Source of the DNA: Cytobacillus sp. NJ13
GTDB lineage: Bacteria; Bacillota; Bacilli; Bacillales; Cytobacillaceae
Length of the DNA: 64,000 nt
Assembly: GCA_030348385.1 (NCBI GenBank)
Contig: JAUCFP010000006.1
Coordinates: 2,046,001 to 2,110,000 of the forward strand
Direction: 5' to 3'
Both the position numbers and the translations under genes were made by a program. A model generated the notes under the pieces. The model did not search any database and was not told the DNA's origin. It worked only from the letters and a program-made list of their open reading frames with translations. This document shows, in pieces, positions 54,325 to 63,098 of the stretch (within the stretch, counting starts at the first letter, position 1; each line of letters begins with the position of its first letter).

Positions 54325-55290
54325 CTAACTTAAACGAATACGCGGATCTACTAGACCATATAGTAAATCTGCAACTAAATTTCCAATCAGGGTCAAAATA
54401 GTCAGCATCATGGCAATAGCCATCATGACAGAATAATCACGTGCATTAACTGATTCTACGAATAAATAACCGATGCCAGGGTATGTGAAAATGGTTTCTG
54501 TGATAATTGCCCCTCCAAAAAGATTGGCAATATCGAATCCAAGTAAAGTAACAATAGGTATGATTGAGTTTCTTAGAATGTGCTTATTATAAATCGCAGA
54601 TTCTTTCGTACCTTTAGCTCTTGCTGTACGAACATAATCCTTGCGAGAGCTTTCGATCATATCATTTCTCAAGAACTGTGTGTAAGCGGCTGTAGCCATG
54701 GCTCCCAGGACAATAGCCGGCAATACTGTATGTTTTGCTTTACTTAAGTAATATTCCAGTGTTCCCGCTTCTACCCCGCTGCCGATACTTCCACTGGCTG
54801 GAACCCATCCAAGATTGATGGCAAAAACATAAATGGCAACCAAAGCTGCAACAAAGCTGGGAATTGCAAGTGCTAGATAGTTAAAAGCTGATATTAAATA
54901 ATCTCCCATGCTATAGGCAAATCGCCCAGAGTATCTTCCCATTAAAAAGGCTAATAAATAAGTAATTAAAAGAGCTGATATTCCTAAAATGATCGTGTTC
55001 GGCAAACGGTCACCAATTAATTCCATAACCGGGCGCTTATGAACAAATGAATCTCCAAAATCTCCTTGGACCACACCACTCATCCAGCGGACATACTGCA
55101 CAGGAATAGGATCATTTAATCCCATCTGCTCACGCATTTCTTCAATATACTCCGGATCTGAGTTTAATGGGTCAATTTTTCCAGATAGTGCATCACCAGG
55201 CATAAGCTTTGCGAGGGTGAAAACCACTACTGAGATAAGGAAAATTATTGGAATCATACCTATGAGCCGTCGAATTGTGTACTGTAGCAT
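54325..55290 (-). CDS. appB: Peptide ABC transporter permease AppB
   Basis: A 321-residue DppB/OppB-type permease starting MLQYTIRRLIGMIPIIFL, with VQGDFGDSFVHKRPVMELI and the EAA loop KDYVRTARAKGTKESAIYNKHIL. ATG 55290 is chosen because AAGGGG lies about seven bases upstream; an ATG two codons earlier is too close and the longer TTG reading is less likely. Confidence 0.94.
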   Translation of the reverse strand: MLQYTIRRLIGMIPIIFLISVVVFTLAKLMPGDALSGKIDPLNSDPEYIEEMREQMGLNDPIPVQYVRWMSGVVQGDFGDSFVHKRPVMELIGDRLPNTIILGISALLITYLLAFLMGRYSGRFAYSMGDYLISAFNYLALAIPSFVAALVAIYVFAINLGWVPASGSIGSGVEAGTLEYYLSKAKHTVLPAIVLGAMATAAYTQFLRNDMIESSRKDYVRTARAKGTKESAIYNKHILRNSIIPIVTLLGFDIANLFGGAIITETIFTYPGIGYLFVESVNARDYSVMMAIAMMLTILTLIGNLVADLLYGLVDPRIRLS

Positions 55291-55334
55291 TTCCATTCCC
55301 CTTACCAAACAAAAATTTATTCGCTGGTTAAACT

Positions 55335-55371
55335 TGTATTCCTTGGGAGAACAAATCCCCCAAGGAATACA
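55335..55371 (-). promoter_or_regulatory. Intra-operon hairpin between appA and appB
   Basis: TGTATTCCTTGGG / CCCAAGGAATACA, a perfect 13-bp stem with an 11-base loop and no U run. Same position as the hairpin after oppA. Confidence 0.7.
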
Positions 55372-55386
55372 GGTTCCTTTATCCTA

Positions 55387-57117
55387 TTACTCTACAATAT
55401 GCCATTTGTGGAACTCATCAGTTCCAAATGGAGTTACTTTCACTCCGCCAACACGCTTGTTGATCGCCCATGGATCTACACGCTGCTCGAAGAAAATGAT
55501 CGGCAATTCTTCGTTAACAAGCTTTTGCCATTCATTATAGATTTCCTGACGGTGCTCTTGAACATCTTTACTAGAGTCTTCAGGGAATGTTACACCCTTT
55601 TTGATAAGAGCATCAGACTCTTCGCTGTACCATCTCCACATATTCCATTTGTCAGTAGACAGCCAGATGCCGGCTGGATCTGGGTCATTAGCAAGTCCCC
55701 AAGCACCCATGAATGTTTCAACAGATGGGTCATCTGCTTCAATAGTGTCATAGAATAGGTTGAAATCTTTTAATGAACCGCCGTTTAGCTTAGCATTTAA
55801 GCCAACTTCCTGCCATGATTGAAGGATGAATTGAGCACGTGCTTCTGAAGTTTCAGCGCCTGCCATTGCATCAAAATTAATTGTAAATGGCTTGCCTTCT
55901 GGATCTTCACGGAAGCCGTCGCCGTCTTTATCTACATAGCCTGCTTCGTCAAGTAATTTCTTTGCTTTCTCTTGATCATACTCGTATGGATTGATTTCTG
56001 AATCATCAATTTTTGCCCAAGATACTGATGGGAAAGGAGTGTTTAATGGTTTTCCTAATCCGTTTGCAAAGCCATCGATAAATGCCTGACGGTCAATTGC
56101 ATGTGCCATTGCATGGCGAAGGGATTTGTTCTGGAACTTCTTGTTATCAGAAACTACTACACCTTTTTTAGTGTCATAATGACCCCAGTCAAAAGCGATA
56201 TAGCTGTAAGACATGGCATCTGCTTCTACTGGATTTACATTGTCAAGAGCTTTAATAGCTTCCCACTGATCCTTTGGAGCTTCAATAACATCGATTTCTC
56301 CGTTTTGCACTAAACCTTGCGCAAGAGAACCATCAATAATTTTGTAAACTACACCATCCAATTTAGCTGGTCCCTGCCAGTAATCATCAAAACGCTCAAA
56401 TTCAATCATTTCACCAGGTACGATGTTTTTCACTTTAAAAGGACCTACACCGATTGGGGTTTTACGGATTTGATCGGAGTCCGGAAGCTCTTTAGAAGAA
56501 ATATCCCCGTAATGGTGCTTTGGCTCAGGGTAAATCCAAATATTTTCCAATAAGTTAACAGAAGGCTCAGTTACTGTCACTTCAATTGTATAATCGTCAA
56601 TTACCTTGATACCTTCAATTGTCTCAGTTTTACCGTCTTTATATTCTTGAGCACCTTTGATCATTGCTACGTTAGCAAAACGTGCACCTTCATAAGTTGG
56701 ATCTGCAATTAAATACCATGCAAATTCCATATCTTCTGCAGTTAATTCTTCACCATCATGCCATTTAACTCCTTGCTTAAGCTTGAAAGTTAATTTAGTC
56801 TTGTCTTCAGATAACTCATAATCGGCAAGATTCGGTTCAGATATAAGCTCATCATTTACTTTGAGCAAACCTTCATGCATAAACTGAAGGGCATTAACAT
56901 CATCTTCTCCCTCGTAATAAGCATAAGATAAAACACCTTTAAATGGCTGAGTATAACCGAATGTTACTGTTCCACCCTCTTGAGCTTCTCCTGATGCTTT
57001 CCCATCATCTTTTGGTTCCTTTTCAGTGCTGGCTTTCTCTCCGCCTCCAGAACATGCTGCCAGGAATACAGACATGACAAGCAGAAGCGAAAGCAGCCAC
57101 AATGCTGATTTTTTCAT
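55387..57117 (-). CDS. appA: Peptide-binding lipoprotein AppA
   Basis: A 576-residue SBP family 5 protein. Lipobox LAAC (about residue 22) after MKKSALWLLSLLLVMSVF. Blocks: VTFGYTQPFKGVLSYAYYEG, LTFKLKQGVKWHDGEELTAE, IGVGPFKVKNIVPGEMIEFE, SLRHAMAHAIDRQAFIDGF and YNEWQKLVNEELPIIFFEQR. ATG 57117 has GGGGGG upstream. It delivers oligopeptides to AppBC. In domesticated B. subtilis 168 appA is broken; here it is intact. Confidence 0.94.
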   Translation of the reverse strand: MKKSALWLLSLLLVMSVFLAACSGGGEKASTEKEPKDDGKASGEAQEGGTVTFGYTQPFKGVLSYAYYEGEDDVNALQFMHEGLLKVNDELISEPNLADYELSEDKTKLTFKLKQGVKWHDGEELTAEDMEFAWYLIADPTYEGARFANVAMIKGAQEYKDGKTETIEGIKVIDDYTIEVTVTEPSVNLLENIWIYPEPKHHYGDISSKELPDSDQIRKTPIGVGPFKVKNIVPGEMIEFERFDDYWQGPAKLDGVVYKIIDGSLAQGLVQNGEIDVIEAPKDQWEAIKALDNVNPVEADAMSYSYIAFDWGHYDTKKGVVVSDNKKFQNKSLRHAMAHAIDRQAFIDGFANGLGKPLNTPFPSVSWAKIDDSEINPYEYDQEKAKKLLDEAGYVDKDGDGFREDPEGKPFTINFDAMAGAETSEARAQFILQSWQEVGLNAKLNGGSLKDFNLFYDTIEADDPSVETFMGAWGLANDPDPAGIWLSTDKWNMWRWYSEESDALIKKGVTFPEDSSKDVQEHRQEIYNEWQKLVNEELPIIFFEQRVDPWAINKRVGGVKVTPFGTDEFHKWHIVE

Positions 57118-57152
57118 TAGTTTCCCCCCGAAAAATATTTTTTGACAAAGCC

Positions 57153-58169
57153 TTATTTATATAAGTGACAAGCGACTCTATGCCCAGGCTTCACCTCCTT
57201 TAAGTGCGGTTTTACACTCTGGCATTCCGGCATTGCATGCGCGCAGCGCGGATGGAATGTACATCCTTTTGGAGGATCAATCGGGCTTGGCACATCGCCC
57301 TCTAAAATAATTCTTTCTTTTTTCTTGCGCGGATCCGGTTCTGGGATCGCAGAGATTAGAGCTTGAGTATAAGGATGCAAAGGCTCTGTATAGAGGCTGT
57401 CCTTTTCAGCGACTTCTACAAGGCCCCCCAGATACATAACTCCTATCCGGTCACTCATATGTTTAACTACACTCAAATCGTGGGCAATAAATAAGAAAGT
57501 AAGATCAAATTCATCCTGAAGCTCTTTCAGCAGATTCAATACCTGAGATTGGACCGATACATCCAGGGCGGAAACAGGCTCATCCGCAATAATGAGCTTT
57601 GGTCTTAAAGCCAGTGCCCTTGCGATTCCGATACGCTGTCTTTGCCCGCCGGAAAACTCATGCGGATATTTATAGTAAGCATCTTCAGGCAGCCCAACTT
57701 TCGCAAGAAGATCCATTACTTCCGGCTTCAGTTCCCTTTCGGATTTGCTGTTATAGTTCCTGATTGGCTCCGACACAAGGTGCCCCACCATCATCGTGGG
57801 ATTTAATGATGCATAAGGGTCCTGGAAAACCATCTGGAAGTCCTGGCGGATTTTCCTCAGGCTGGTTCCTCTAACATTTGTGATATCCTGTCCGTCAAAT
57901 ATGATTTGTCCGTCTGTTGGTTCTAGAAGTCTGAGGATCGTTCTGCCTGCAGTTGATTTTCCGCAGCCTGATTCTCCCACCAGCCCCAATGTTTCCCCTT
58001 TCTTAATTTCAAAGGAAATATCGTCGACAGCTTTAACAACCGCTACCGTCTTTCTAAGGATTCCGCCTTTTATTGGATAGTAAGTTTTTAGGTTCTTAAC
58101 CTCTAAAAGCACATCATTGCTGCTTTTATCCTTTTTTAAAAGAGCTGTATTATTATGCTCTGTACTCAT
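57153..58169 (-). CDS. appF: Peptide ABC transporter ATPase AppF
   Basis: A 338-residue ABC ATPase: Walker [54 protein letters not shown]. The tail GCTFHPRCAHAMPECQ plus VACHLYK carries the four-cysteine motif found in Dpp/Opp-type ATPases, thought to bind an Fe-S cluster. Its ATG overlaps the appD stop (TAATG). Confidence 0.95.
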   Translation of the reverse strand: MSTEHNNTALLKKDKSSNDVLLEVKNLKTYYPIKGGILRKTVAVVKAVDDISFEIKKGETLGLVGESGCGKSTAGRTILRLLEPTDGQIIFDGQDITNVRGTSLRKIRQDFQMVFQDPYASLNPTMMVGHLVSEPIRNYNSKSERELKPEVMDLLAKVGLPEDAYYKYPHEFSGGQRQRIGIARALALRPKLIIADEPVSALDVSVQSQVLNLLKELQDEFDLTFLFIAHDLSVVKHMSDRIGVMYLGGLVEVAEKDSLYTEPLHPYTQALISAIPEPDPRKKKERIILEGDVPSPIDPPKGCTFHPRCAHAMPECQSVKPHLKEVKPGHRVACHLYK

Positions 58170-59194
58170 TATGCGTTCACCTCTTGTTTCGGCTGGCTTG
58201 TCTCGTAAAGCAGACAGGCAACCTCATGTCCTTCTTCATTTTCTGCCAATTGAGGTGTAACTGTCAGGCATTCAGGCATAGCCTTAGGGCAGCGCGCCGC
58301 AAATTTGCACCCTGTTTTAGGCATATTTTTTAATGAAGGGACAATTCCTTTAATTGTGCTTAGCTTTTCCACTTCTTCATCCATTTTCGGAATGGCTCCC
58401 ATCAGGAGCTGAGTATAAGGGTGTTTCGGATTGTGAAATAAGGAATCAACATCTGTCCGCTCTGCTGTCTTTCCTGCATACATAACAATTACCTCATCAC
58501 ACATCTCAGCCACAACACCCAGGTCATGAGTTATCAAAATGACTGACATATCATTGACTTCCTGGATTTCTTTTAGAAGCTCAAGAATTTGGGCTTGTAC
58601 AGTAACGTCCAGAGCAGTTGTCGGCTCATCGGCGATCAGCAGCTTCGGCTGGCAGGCAATGGCGATGGCGATCATGACCCTTTGCCTCATACCGCCTGAA
58701 AGCTGATGGGGATATTCATCTACAATTTTTTCAGGCCTTGAAATTCCCACACTTTTTAGAAGTGCAATACTTTTAAGCCGCGCTTCTTTTTTGGAGATTT
58801 TCATATGATTGAATAATACTTCCTGCAGCTGGAACCCGATAGAGAAAACAGGATTTAAAGAAGTCATAGGTTCCTGGAATATCATTGCGATATCTTTTCC
58901 CCTGATTTTATTAATCTCTGAATCTGTCATCTTCTCCAAATGAATACCGTCAAAGATGATTTCTCCGTTTCGGATTTGGCCAATTCCTTTAGGCAGGAGC
59001 TTCATGACAGAGAGGCTCATTACAGATTTCCCGCAGCCCGACTCTCCTACGATTCCAACTATTTGTCTAGGTTTAACTCTAAAAGAAACATTATCAACTG
59101 CGTTATAGTATGTACCATCTATGGAAAAAGCCGTTTCTAAATTCTTCACCTCTAGTAATGGTGCGTCTTTATGTTGACGGGGATTTGCGCTCAT
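58169..59194 (-). CDS. appD: Peptide ABC transporter ATPase AppD
   Basis: A 341-residue ABC ATPase: [69 protein letters not shown], and the tail [16 protein letters not shown] with ACLLYE, again four cysteines. First gene of appD-F-A-B-C, the same order as in B. subtilis. ATG 59194 follows AAGAGGTGT. Confidence 0.95.
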   Translation of the reverse strand: MSANPRQHKDAPLLEVKNLETAFSIDGTYYNAVDNVSFRVKPRQIVGIVGESGCGKSVMSLSVMKLLPKGIGQIRNGEIIFDGIHLEKMTDSEINKIRGKDIAMIFQEPMTSLNPVFSIGFQLQEVLFNHMKISKKEARLKSIALLKSVGISRPEKIVDEYPHQLSGGMRQRVMIAIAIACQPKLLIADEPTTALDVTVQAQILELLKEIQEVNDMSVILITHDLGVVAEMCDEVIVMYAGKTAERTDVDSLFHNPKHPYTQLLMGAIPKMDEEVEKLSTIKGIVPSLKNMPKTGCKFAARCPKAMPECLTVTPQLAENEEGHEVACLLYETSQPKQEVNA

Positions 59195-59315
59195 AGGACA
59201 CCTCTTACCTTTTCGAATTATTCTGTTAATTCATTCTATTTGTCTAAAATATTATTACAAAGTTATTACAATTGCAAGATTTTTTTAAAATTTGTTAAGA
59301 TTCATTTTTCTTCAC

Positions 59316-59346
59316 TAAAAAAAAAGCCCACATTTTAGGGCTTTAA
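59316..59346 (-). terminator. Terminator after yjaZ
   Basis: AAAGCCC / GGGCTTT stem, loop TAAAATGT, then nine U on the minus strand. Confidence 0.75.
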
Positions 59347-59351
59347 AGCGA

Positions 59352-60020
59352 TTACGACTCCAGTTTATATAAAGTTTGATCCACAAAATATTCGGATGGC
59401 GCAATAAAAGATAGTTTTGTAGAAAAACTTTTTTTCTCTCTAAATTCTCTTATAATTTCGTAGCCAGCAGCATAGCCAAGTAATGGAGGGTAGGGTCTTT
59501 CACCATATAGTACCTTCTGATGAAGCCTCTCATTCTTTTTTAATTTCAATTGAGCTTTAATCAATTTATCCCAGAAATTCCTGATCTCTTCTTTTGAATA
59601 TCTGCTGCACCAGGATCCTCTGAATTTCTTACCACAATGTATTTCTACCGCATGTTCAGCAAGCCCTTCTAATATGATGGAATCAAGCAGCGTAAAATCT
59701 TCAAGCTTTTTTTTCTGTGAGTTAATCCTGCAAGCATGGTGATATTCATGCACAAATAAAGCCTCTACTTCGTCTTCTTCTATATCAGAAGGAAGAAACA
59801 GAAAGAGCATATTTGCGAATGAAACTCCCGATTTTCCAGAATGCCGCGAAAAAAGACCTCCTCCTGCCGATGGGAAGATATAAACATCAATATTAGGACC
59901 GCCCCACTTCTTCCTATATTTTAAGTATATTTTTTCTGCTAGGTCCCATGTTTCTTTTTCTTTTAATTCCTTAAAATCATTCCTGCTGAACCGGTCAGGC
60001 TTATACATGCCGAAATCCAT
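59352..60020 (-). CDS. yjaZ: YjaZ, DUF2268 putative Zn-dependent protease; start region frameshifted
   Basis: A 222-residue reading from ATG 60020 with the metalloprotease motif FVHEYHHACRIN and later LEGLAEHAVEIHCGKKF. The coding frame clearly continues upstream (NDPLKICEKL, FNDHNPRKIYEYL) to codon 60134 without an in-frame ATG, GTG or TTG. A good GGAGG site and ATG (60139-60137) lie just upstream but one base out of frame, giving ATG-GGA-TAG. One missing base there would restore a protein of about 260 residues. So this is a full gene with a start-region frameshift, a sequencing error, or a truncated allele. Function unknown. Confidence 0.75.
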   Translation of the reverse strand: MDFGMYKPDRFSRNDFKELKEKETWDLAEKIYLKYRKKWGGPNIDVYIFPSAGGGLFSRHSGKSGVSFANMLFLFLPSDIEEDEVEALFVHEYHHACRINSQKKKLEDFTLLDSIILEGLAEHAVEIHCGKKFRGSWCSRYSKEEIRNFWDKLIKAQLKLKKNERLHQKVLYGERPYPPLLGYAAGYEIIREFREKKSFSTKLSFIAPSEYFVDQTLYKLES

Positions 60021-60207
60021 TAAGTATTCGTATATCTTCCGGGGATTATGATCATTGAAGGGTCCTGTAAGTTTTTCACATATTTTAAGCGGATCATTAA
60101 AACTTTCTTCGAGCCATAAATCTGTTTTGACTATCCCATTTCCCCACCTCCATTTACTCGATATTTAATTAATTTTATGTAAGCGCCAGAATTTTGTTCT
60201 TCAAAAT

Positions 60208-60254
60208 AAAAAGCCGATTCATGGGAGGTTCATCTTCCATTGAATCGGCTTTGG
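60208..60254 (-). terminator. Terminator after fabF
   Basis: AAAGCCGATTCA / TGAATCGGCTTT 12-bp stem with a loop of about 20 bases that can pair further, then U run on the minus strand. Confidence 0.8.
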
Positions 60255-60262
60255 TTTATTTT

Positions 60263-61501
60263 TTATTCATATCTTTTAAAGACAATGGTAGCATTGTGGC
60301 CGCCAAAGCCTAGTGAATTGCTCATTGCGGCTGTTATTTCTTTTTCCCTTGCCTTATTTGGAACATAATCCAGATCACATTCAGGATCCGGGTTTACGAG
60401 ATTAATGGTCGGCGGCAGGATCCCTTCCTTCATTGCCAGAACTGTGAAAATGGCTTCAATTCCGCCTGCAGCTCCCAGAAGATGTCCCGTCATTGATTTA
60501 GTCGAGCTTACTGCCAATTTATAGGCATGCTCTCCGAACACCTCTTTGATTGCCAATGTTTCAAATTTATCATTATAATCAGTACTTGTACCATGGGCAT
60601 TAATATAATCGATATCTTCCGGCTTTAAGCCCCCGTCTTCAATCGCCATTTTCATGGCTCTTGCTCCGCCTTCTCCTCCTGGAGCAGGTGCAGTGATATG
60701 ATACGCATCCCCGGTAGCGCCATATCCCACGATTTCAGCATAAATTTTTGCGCCGCGGGCAAGTGCATGCTCCAATTCTTCAAGTACTACAATTCCCGCA
60801 CCTTCTCCAATAACAAACCCGTCACGATTCTGATCAAATGGACGGCTGGCTGTTTTTGGATCTGGATTGGTTGAAAGTGCTGTGTTGGCACAAAATCCAG
60901 CTACAGACATTTTTGTTATTGGCGCTTCTGCTCCGCCTGAGATCATCGCATCGGCATCGCCTCGCTGAATAACCTTAAAGGCATCGCCGATTGAGTTTGT
61001 GCCAGTGGCACATGCAGTTACTGTACAGGAGTTAAACCCTTTTGCCCCTAAGTAAATGGAGACTTGCCCCGTTGCCATATCCGGAATCATCATTGGAACG
61101 AAGAATGGGCTCACCCTTCTGTACCCGCGCTTCATAAATGTCTCATATTGATTTTCAAAAGTTTCCATACCACCAATGCCTGAACCAATCCAAACACCGA
61201 TGCGATGCGCATTTTCATCTGTAATCTGAAGGTTCGCATCCTTTACAGCCATAAAGGATGAAGCAACAGCATAGTGTGTGAAGCGGTCCATTTTTCTGGC
61301 ATCTTTTTTGTCAATATATTCTTCAGGATTGAAATCCTTTACCTCAGCAGCTACCTTAGCCGGATATTCATCTGCATTTAATCTAGTCAGAGGTCCAACA
61401 CCTGAAACCCCTGATTTAATATTGTTCCATGTCGTCTCTGTATTATTTCCAAGCGGTGTTACAGCTCCGATGCCTGTAACTACAACTCTTCTTTTATTCA
61501 T
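60263..61501 (-). CDS. fabF: Beta-ketoacyl-ACP synthase II, FabF
   Basis: A 412-residue elongating condensing enzyme of fatty acid synthesis. Active-site Cys in [16 protein letters not shown], His in [12 protein letters not shown] and His in [16 protein letters not shown] complete the Cys-His-His triad; [15 protein letters not shown] closes the fold. ATG 61501 follows AAGGAGCTGC. It is 48 bases downstream of fabH, in a FapR-controlled operon. Confidence 0.97.
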   Translation of the reverse strand: MNKRRVVVTGIGAVTPLGNNTETTWNNIKSGVSGVGPLTRLNADEYPAKVAAEVKDFNPEEYIDKKDARKMDRFTHYAVASSFMAVKDANLQITDENAHRIGVWIGSGIGGMETFENQYETFMKRGYRRVSPFFVPMMIPDMATGQVSIYLGAKGFNSCTVTACATGTNSIGDAFKVIQRGDADAMISGGAEAPITKMSVAGFCANTALSTNPDPKTASRPFDQNRDGFVIGEGAGIVVLEELEHALARGAKIYAEIVGYGATGDAYHITAPAPGGEGGARAMKMAIEDGGLKPEDIDYINAHGTSTDYNDKFETLAIKEVFGEHAYKLAVSSTKSMTGHLLGAAGGIEAIFTVLAMKEGILPPTINLVNPDPECDLDYVPNKAREKEITAAMSNSLGFGGHNATIVFKRYE

Positions 61502-61549
61502 TTTGATGCAGCTCCTTTTAAATTATCATCATATTTAAAATGAGGTATC

Positions 61550-62482
61550 TTATCTTCCCCATCTTATCGCAATGGCTCCCCAAGTCAGCCCTCCGCCAAA
61601 GCCGACCATCACGAGCAAATCATCATCTTTAATTTTACCCGCTTCCAGTTCTTCCACCAATGCAATTGGAATAGATGAAGCAGAAGTATTTCCGTATTTA
61701 TCCACTGTTTTCGACATCTTCTCAACCGGAAGTTCCAGTCTTTGACGGGAAGCTTCCATAATGCGGATATTCGCCTGATGAGGTATTAGGAAATCTACAT
61801 CCTCTTTGGATAATCCAGCTTTATCAAGTACGTTGATGCAGCTTTCACCCATTTGGCGAACCGCAAATTTGAACACTTCGCGTCCATTCATAATGATATA
61901 TTCATCCTGATATAGATGTTTTGCGCCTGTGCCATCTGCACCTAATTCAAATGATAATATTCCCCGGCCATCTGAGACTGGCCCGATTACAGCTGCACCT
62001 GCTCCGTCTCCAAATAAAACAGCAGTATTACGGTCATTCCAGTCTGTAATTTTGGAAAGCTTTTCAACACCTACTACCAATACATGTTTATATGTCCCTG
62101 TTTCAATAAACTGTTTTCCCGTTATGATACCATACATGAAACCTGCACATGCAGCACTAATATCCATTGCCGCTGCCTTGTTTGCATTTAATCGCTCCTG
62201 AAGCATGCAGGCAACAGATGGAAACGGGTAATCCGGTGTAACCGTTGCAACTAAAATAAGATCTAAATCCTCTGGTTCAATGCCTGCATTTTCCAATGCT
62301 TTAAGTGCTGACTCATACGCCATATCAGATGTATCTATGCTGTCATCCGCAATTCTTCTTTCCTCAATTCCAGTCCTGGTCCGAATCCATTCATCAGAAG
62401 TATCAACTATTTTCTCCAAATCTGCATTTGTTACCACTTTTTCAGGAAGATATCTTCCGATTCCTATAATTCCAGCATTCAT
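61550..62482 (-). CDS. fabH: Beta-ketoacyl-ACP synthase III, FabH
   Basis: A 310-residue initiating condensing enzyme joining acyl-CoA with malonyl-ACP. Motifs: [34 protein letters not shown], catalytic Cys in [14 protein letters not shown], His in [13 protein letters not shown] and Asn in [15 protein letters not shown]. Branched-chain primers are expected in Bacillus. ATG 62482 follows AAGGGAGTGG. A FapR operator lies upstream. Confidence 0.97.
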   Translation of the reverse strand: MNAGIIGIGRYLPEKVVTNADLEKIVDTSDEWIRTRTGIEERRIADDSIDTSDMAYESALKALENAGIEPEDLDLILVATVTPDYPFPSVACMLQERLNANKAAAMDISAACAGFMYGIITGKQFIETGTYKHVLVVGVEKLSKITDWNDRNTAVLFGDGAGAAVIGPVSDGRGILSFELGADGTGAKHLYQDEYIIMNGREVFKFAVRQMGESCINVLDKAGLSKEDVDFLIPHQANIRIMEASRQRLELPVEKMSKTVDKYGNTSASSIPIALVEELEAGKIKDDDLLVMVGFGGGLTWGAIAIRWGR

Positions 62483-62548
62483 GGAGTCCCACTCCCTTTC
62501 ATATTTACAAACCCAAAAGCATTCTCTATTTAAATATTATTATCAATT

Positions 62549-62567
62549 ATTATGACTTGGTACTAAT
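62549..62567. promoter_or_regulatory. FapR operator of fabH-fabF
   Basis: Read on the minus strand: ATTAGTACCAAGTCATAAT, which fits the FapR consensus with fewer symmetric bases than the fabI site. Confidence 0.75.
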
Positions 62568-62697
62568 TTTATCAAAAGTATATATAATAACGCAACACTT
62601 TTTACCATCCCTTACTTATTACTGCACAAGTGTCTATACCCAGTTAACTTTTCTTCATATGCTGTTATATAGGCATCTGAAAGGAGGAAAATGGCAT

Positions 62698-63084
62698 ATG
62701 CGTGATAAGGATGATAAAGTCAAAGAAAATACAGAAGACCCTTTAACCCATTTTATGTTTGGTGAAAGAGTAAGAAGACATCAGCCAGCTGAAGATGAAA
62801 ATGAATCTGATAGAAGAGCTGAAAAAGATCAGGGGATAGATGACTGGCTTTTCGGGGGTAGGAGCAGAAATGCACATGAAGCTGACGAATGGCTTCTTGG
62901 CGGAAAAAGCAGAGATACTAATGAAAGAGACTATCCCCCTAACGAAAATGGGAACAATATCCTGAACAACATCAACTTGGAGGAACTAATGGGCAACATT
63001 GACACTCTTATGACTTCAGCTCATCAGTTAAAACCATTGCTGAAAAAAGCAGGGCCTTTGCTGGAGATGTTTTTGAAGAAATAG
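62698..63084 (+). CDS. Acidic protein with WLFGG repeats, unknown
   Basis: A 128-residue charged protein. It has short repeats: HFMFGERVRR, then DDWLFGGRSR and DEWLLGGKSR, 16 residues apart. The C-terminal part is helical, NINLEELMGNIDTLM and LKPLLKKAGPLLEMFLKK, resembling the tail of YppG/VrrA-like spore-associated proteins. ATG 62698 lies ten bases from AAGGAGG. An ATG at 62691 sits nearer but hits a stop after four codons. Family not recognised. Confidence 0.65.
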   Translation: MRDKDDKVKENTEDPLTHFMFGERVRRHQPAEDENESDRRAEKDQGIDDWLFGGRSRNAHEADEWLLGGKSRDTNERDYPPNENGNNILNNINLEELMGNIDTLMTSAHQLKPLLKKAGPLLEMFLKK

Positions 63085-63098
63085 GGGCTGGGCAAACC

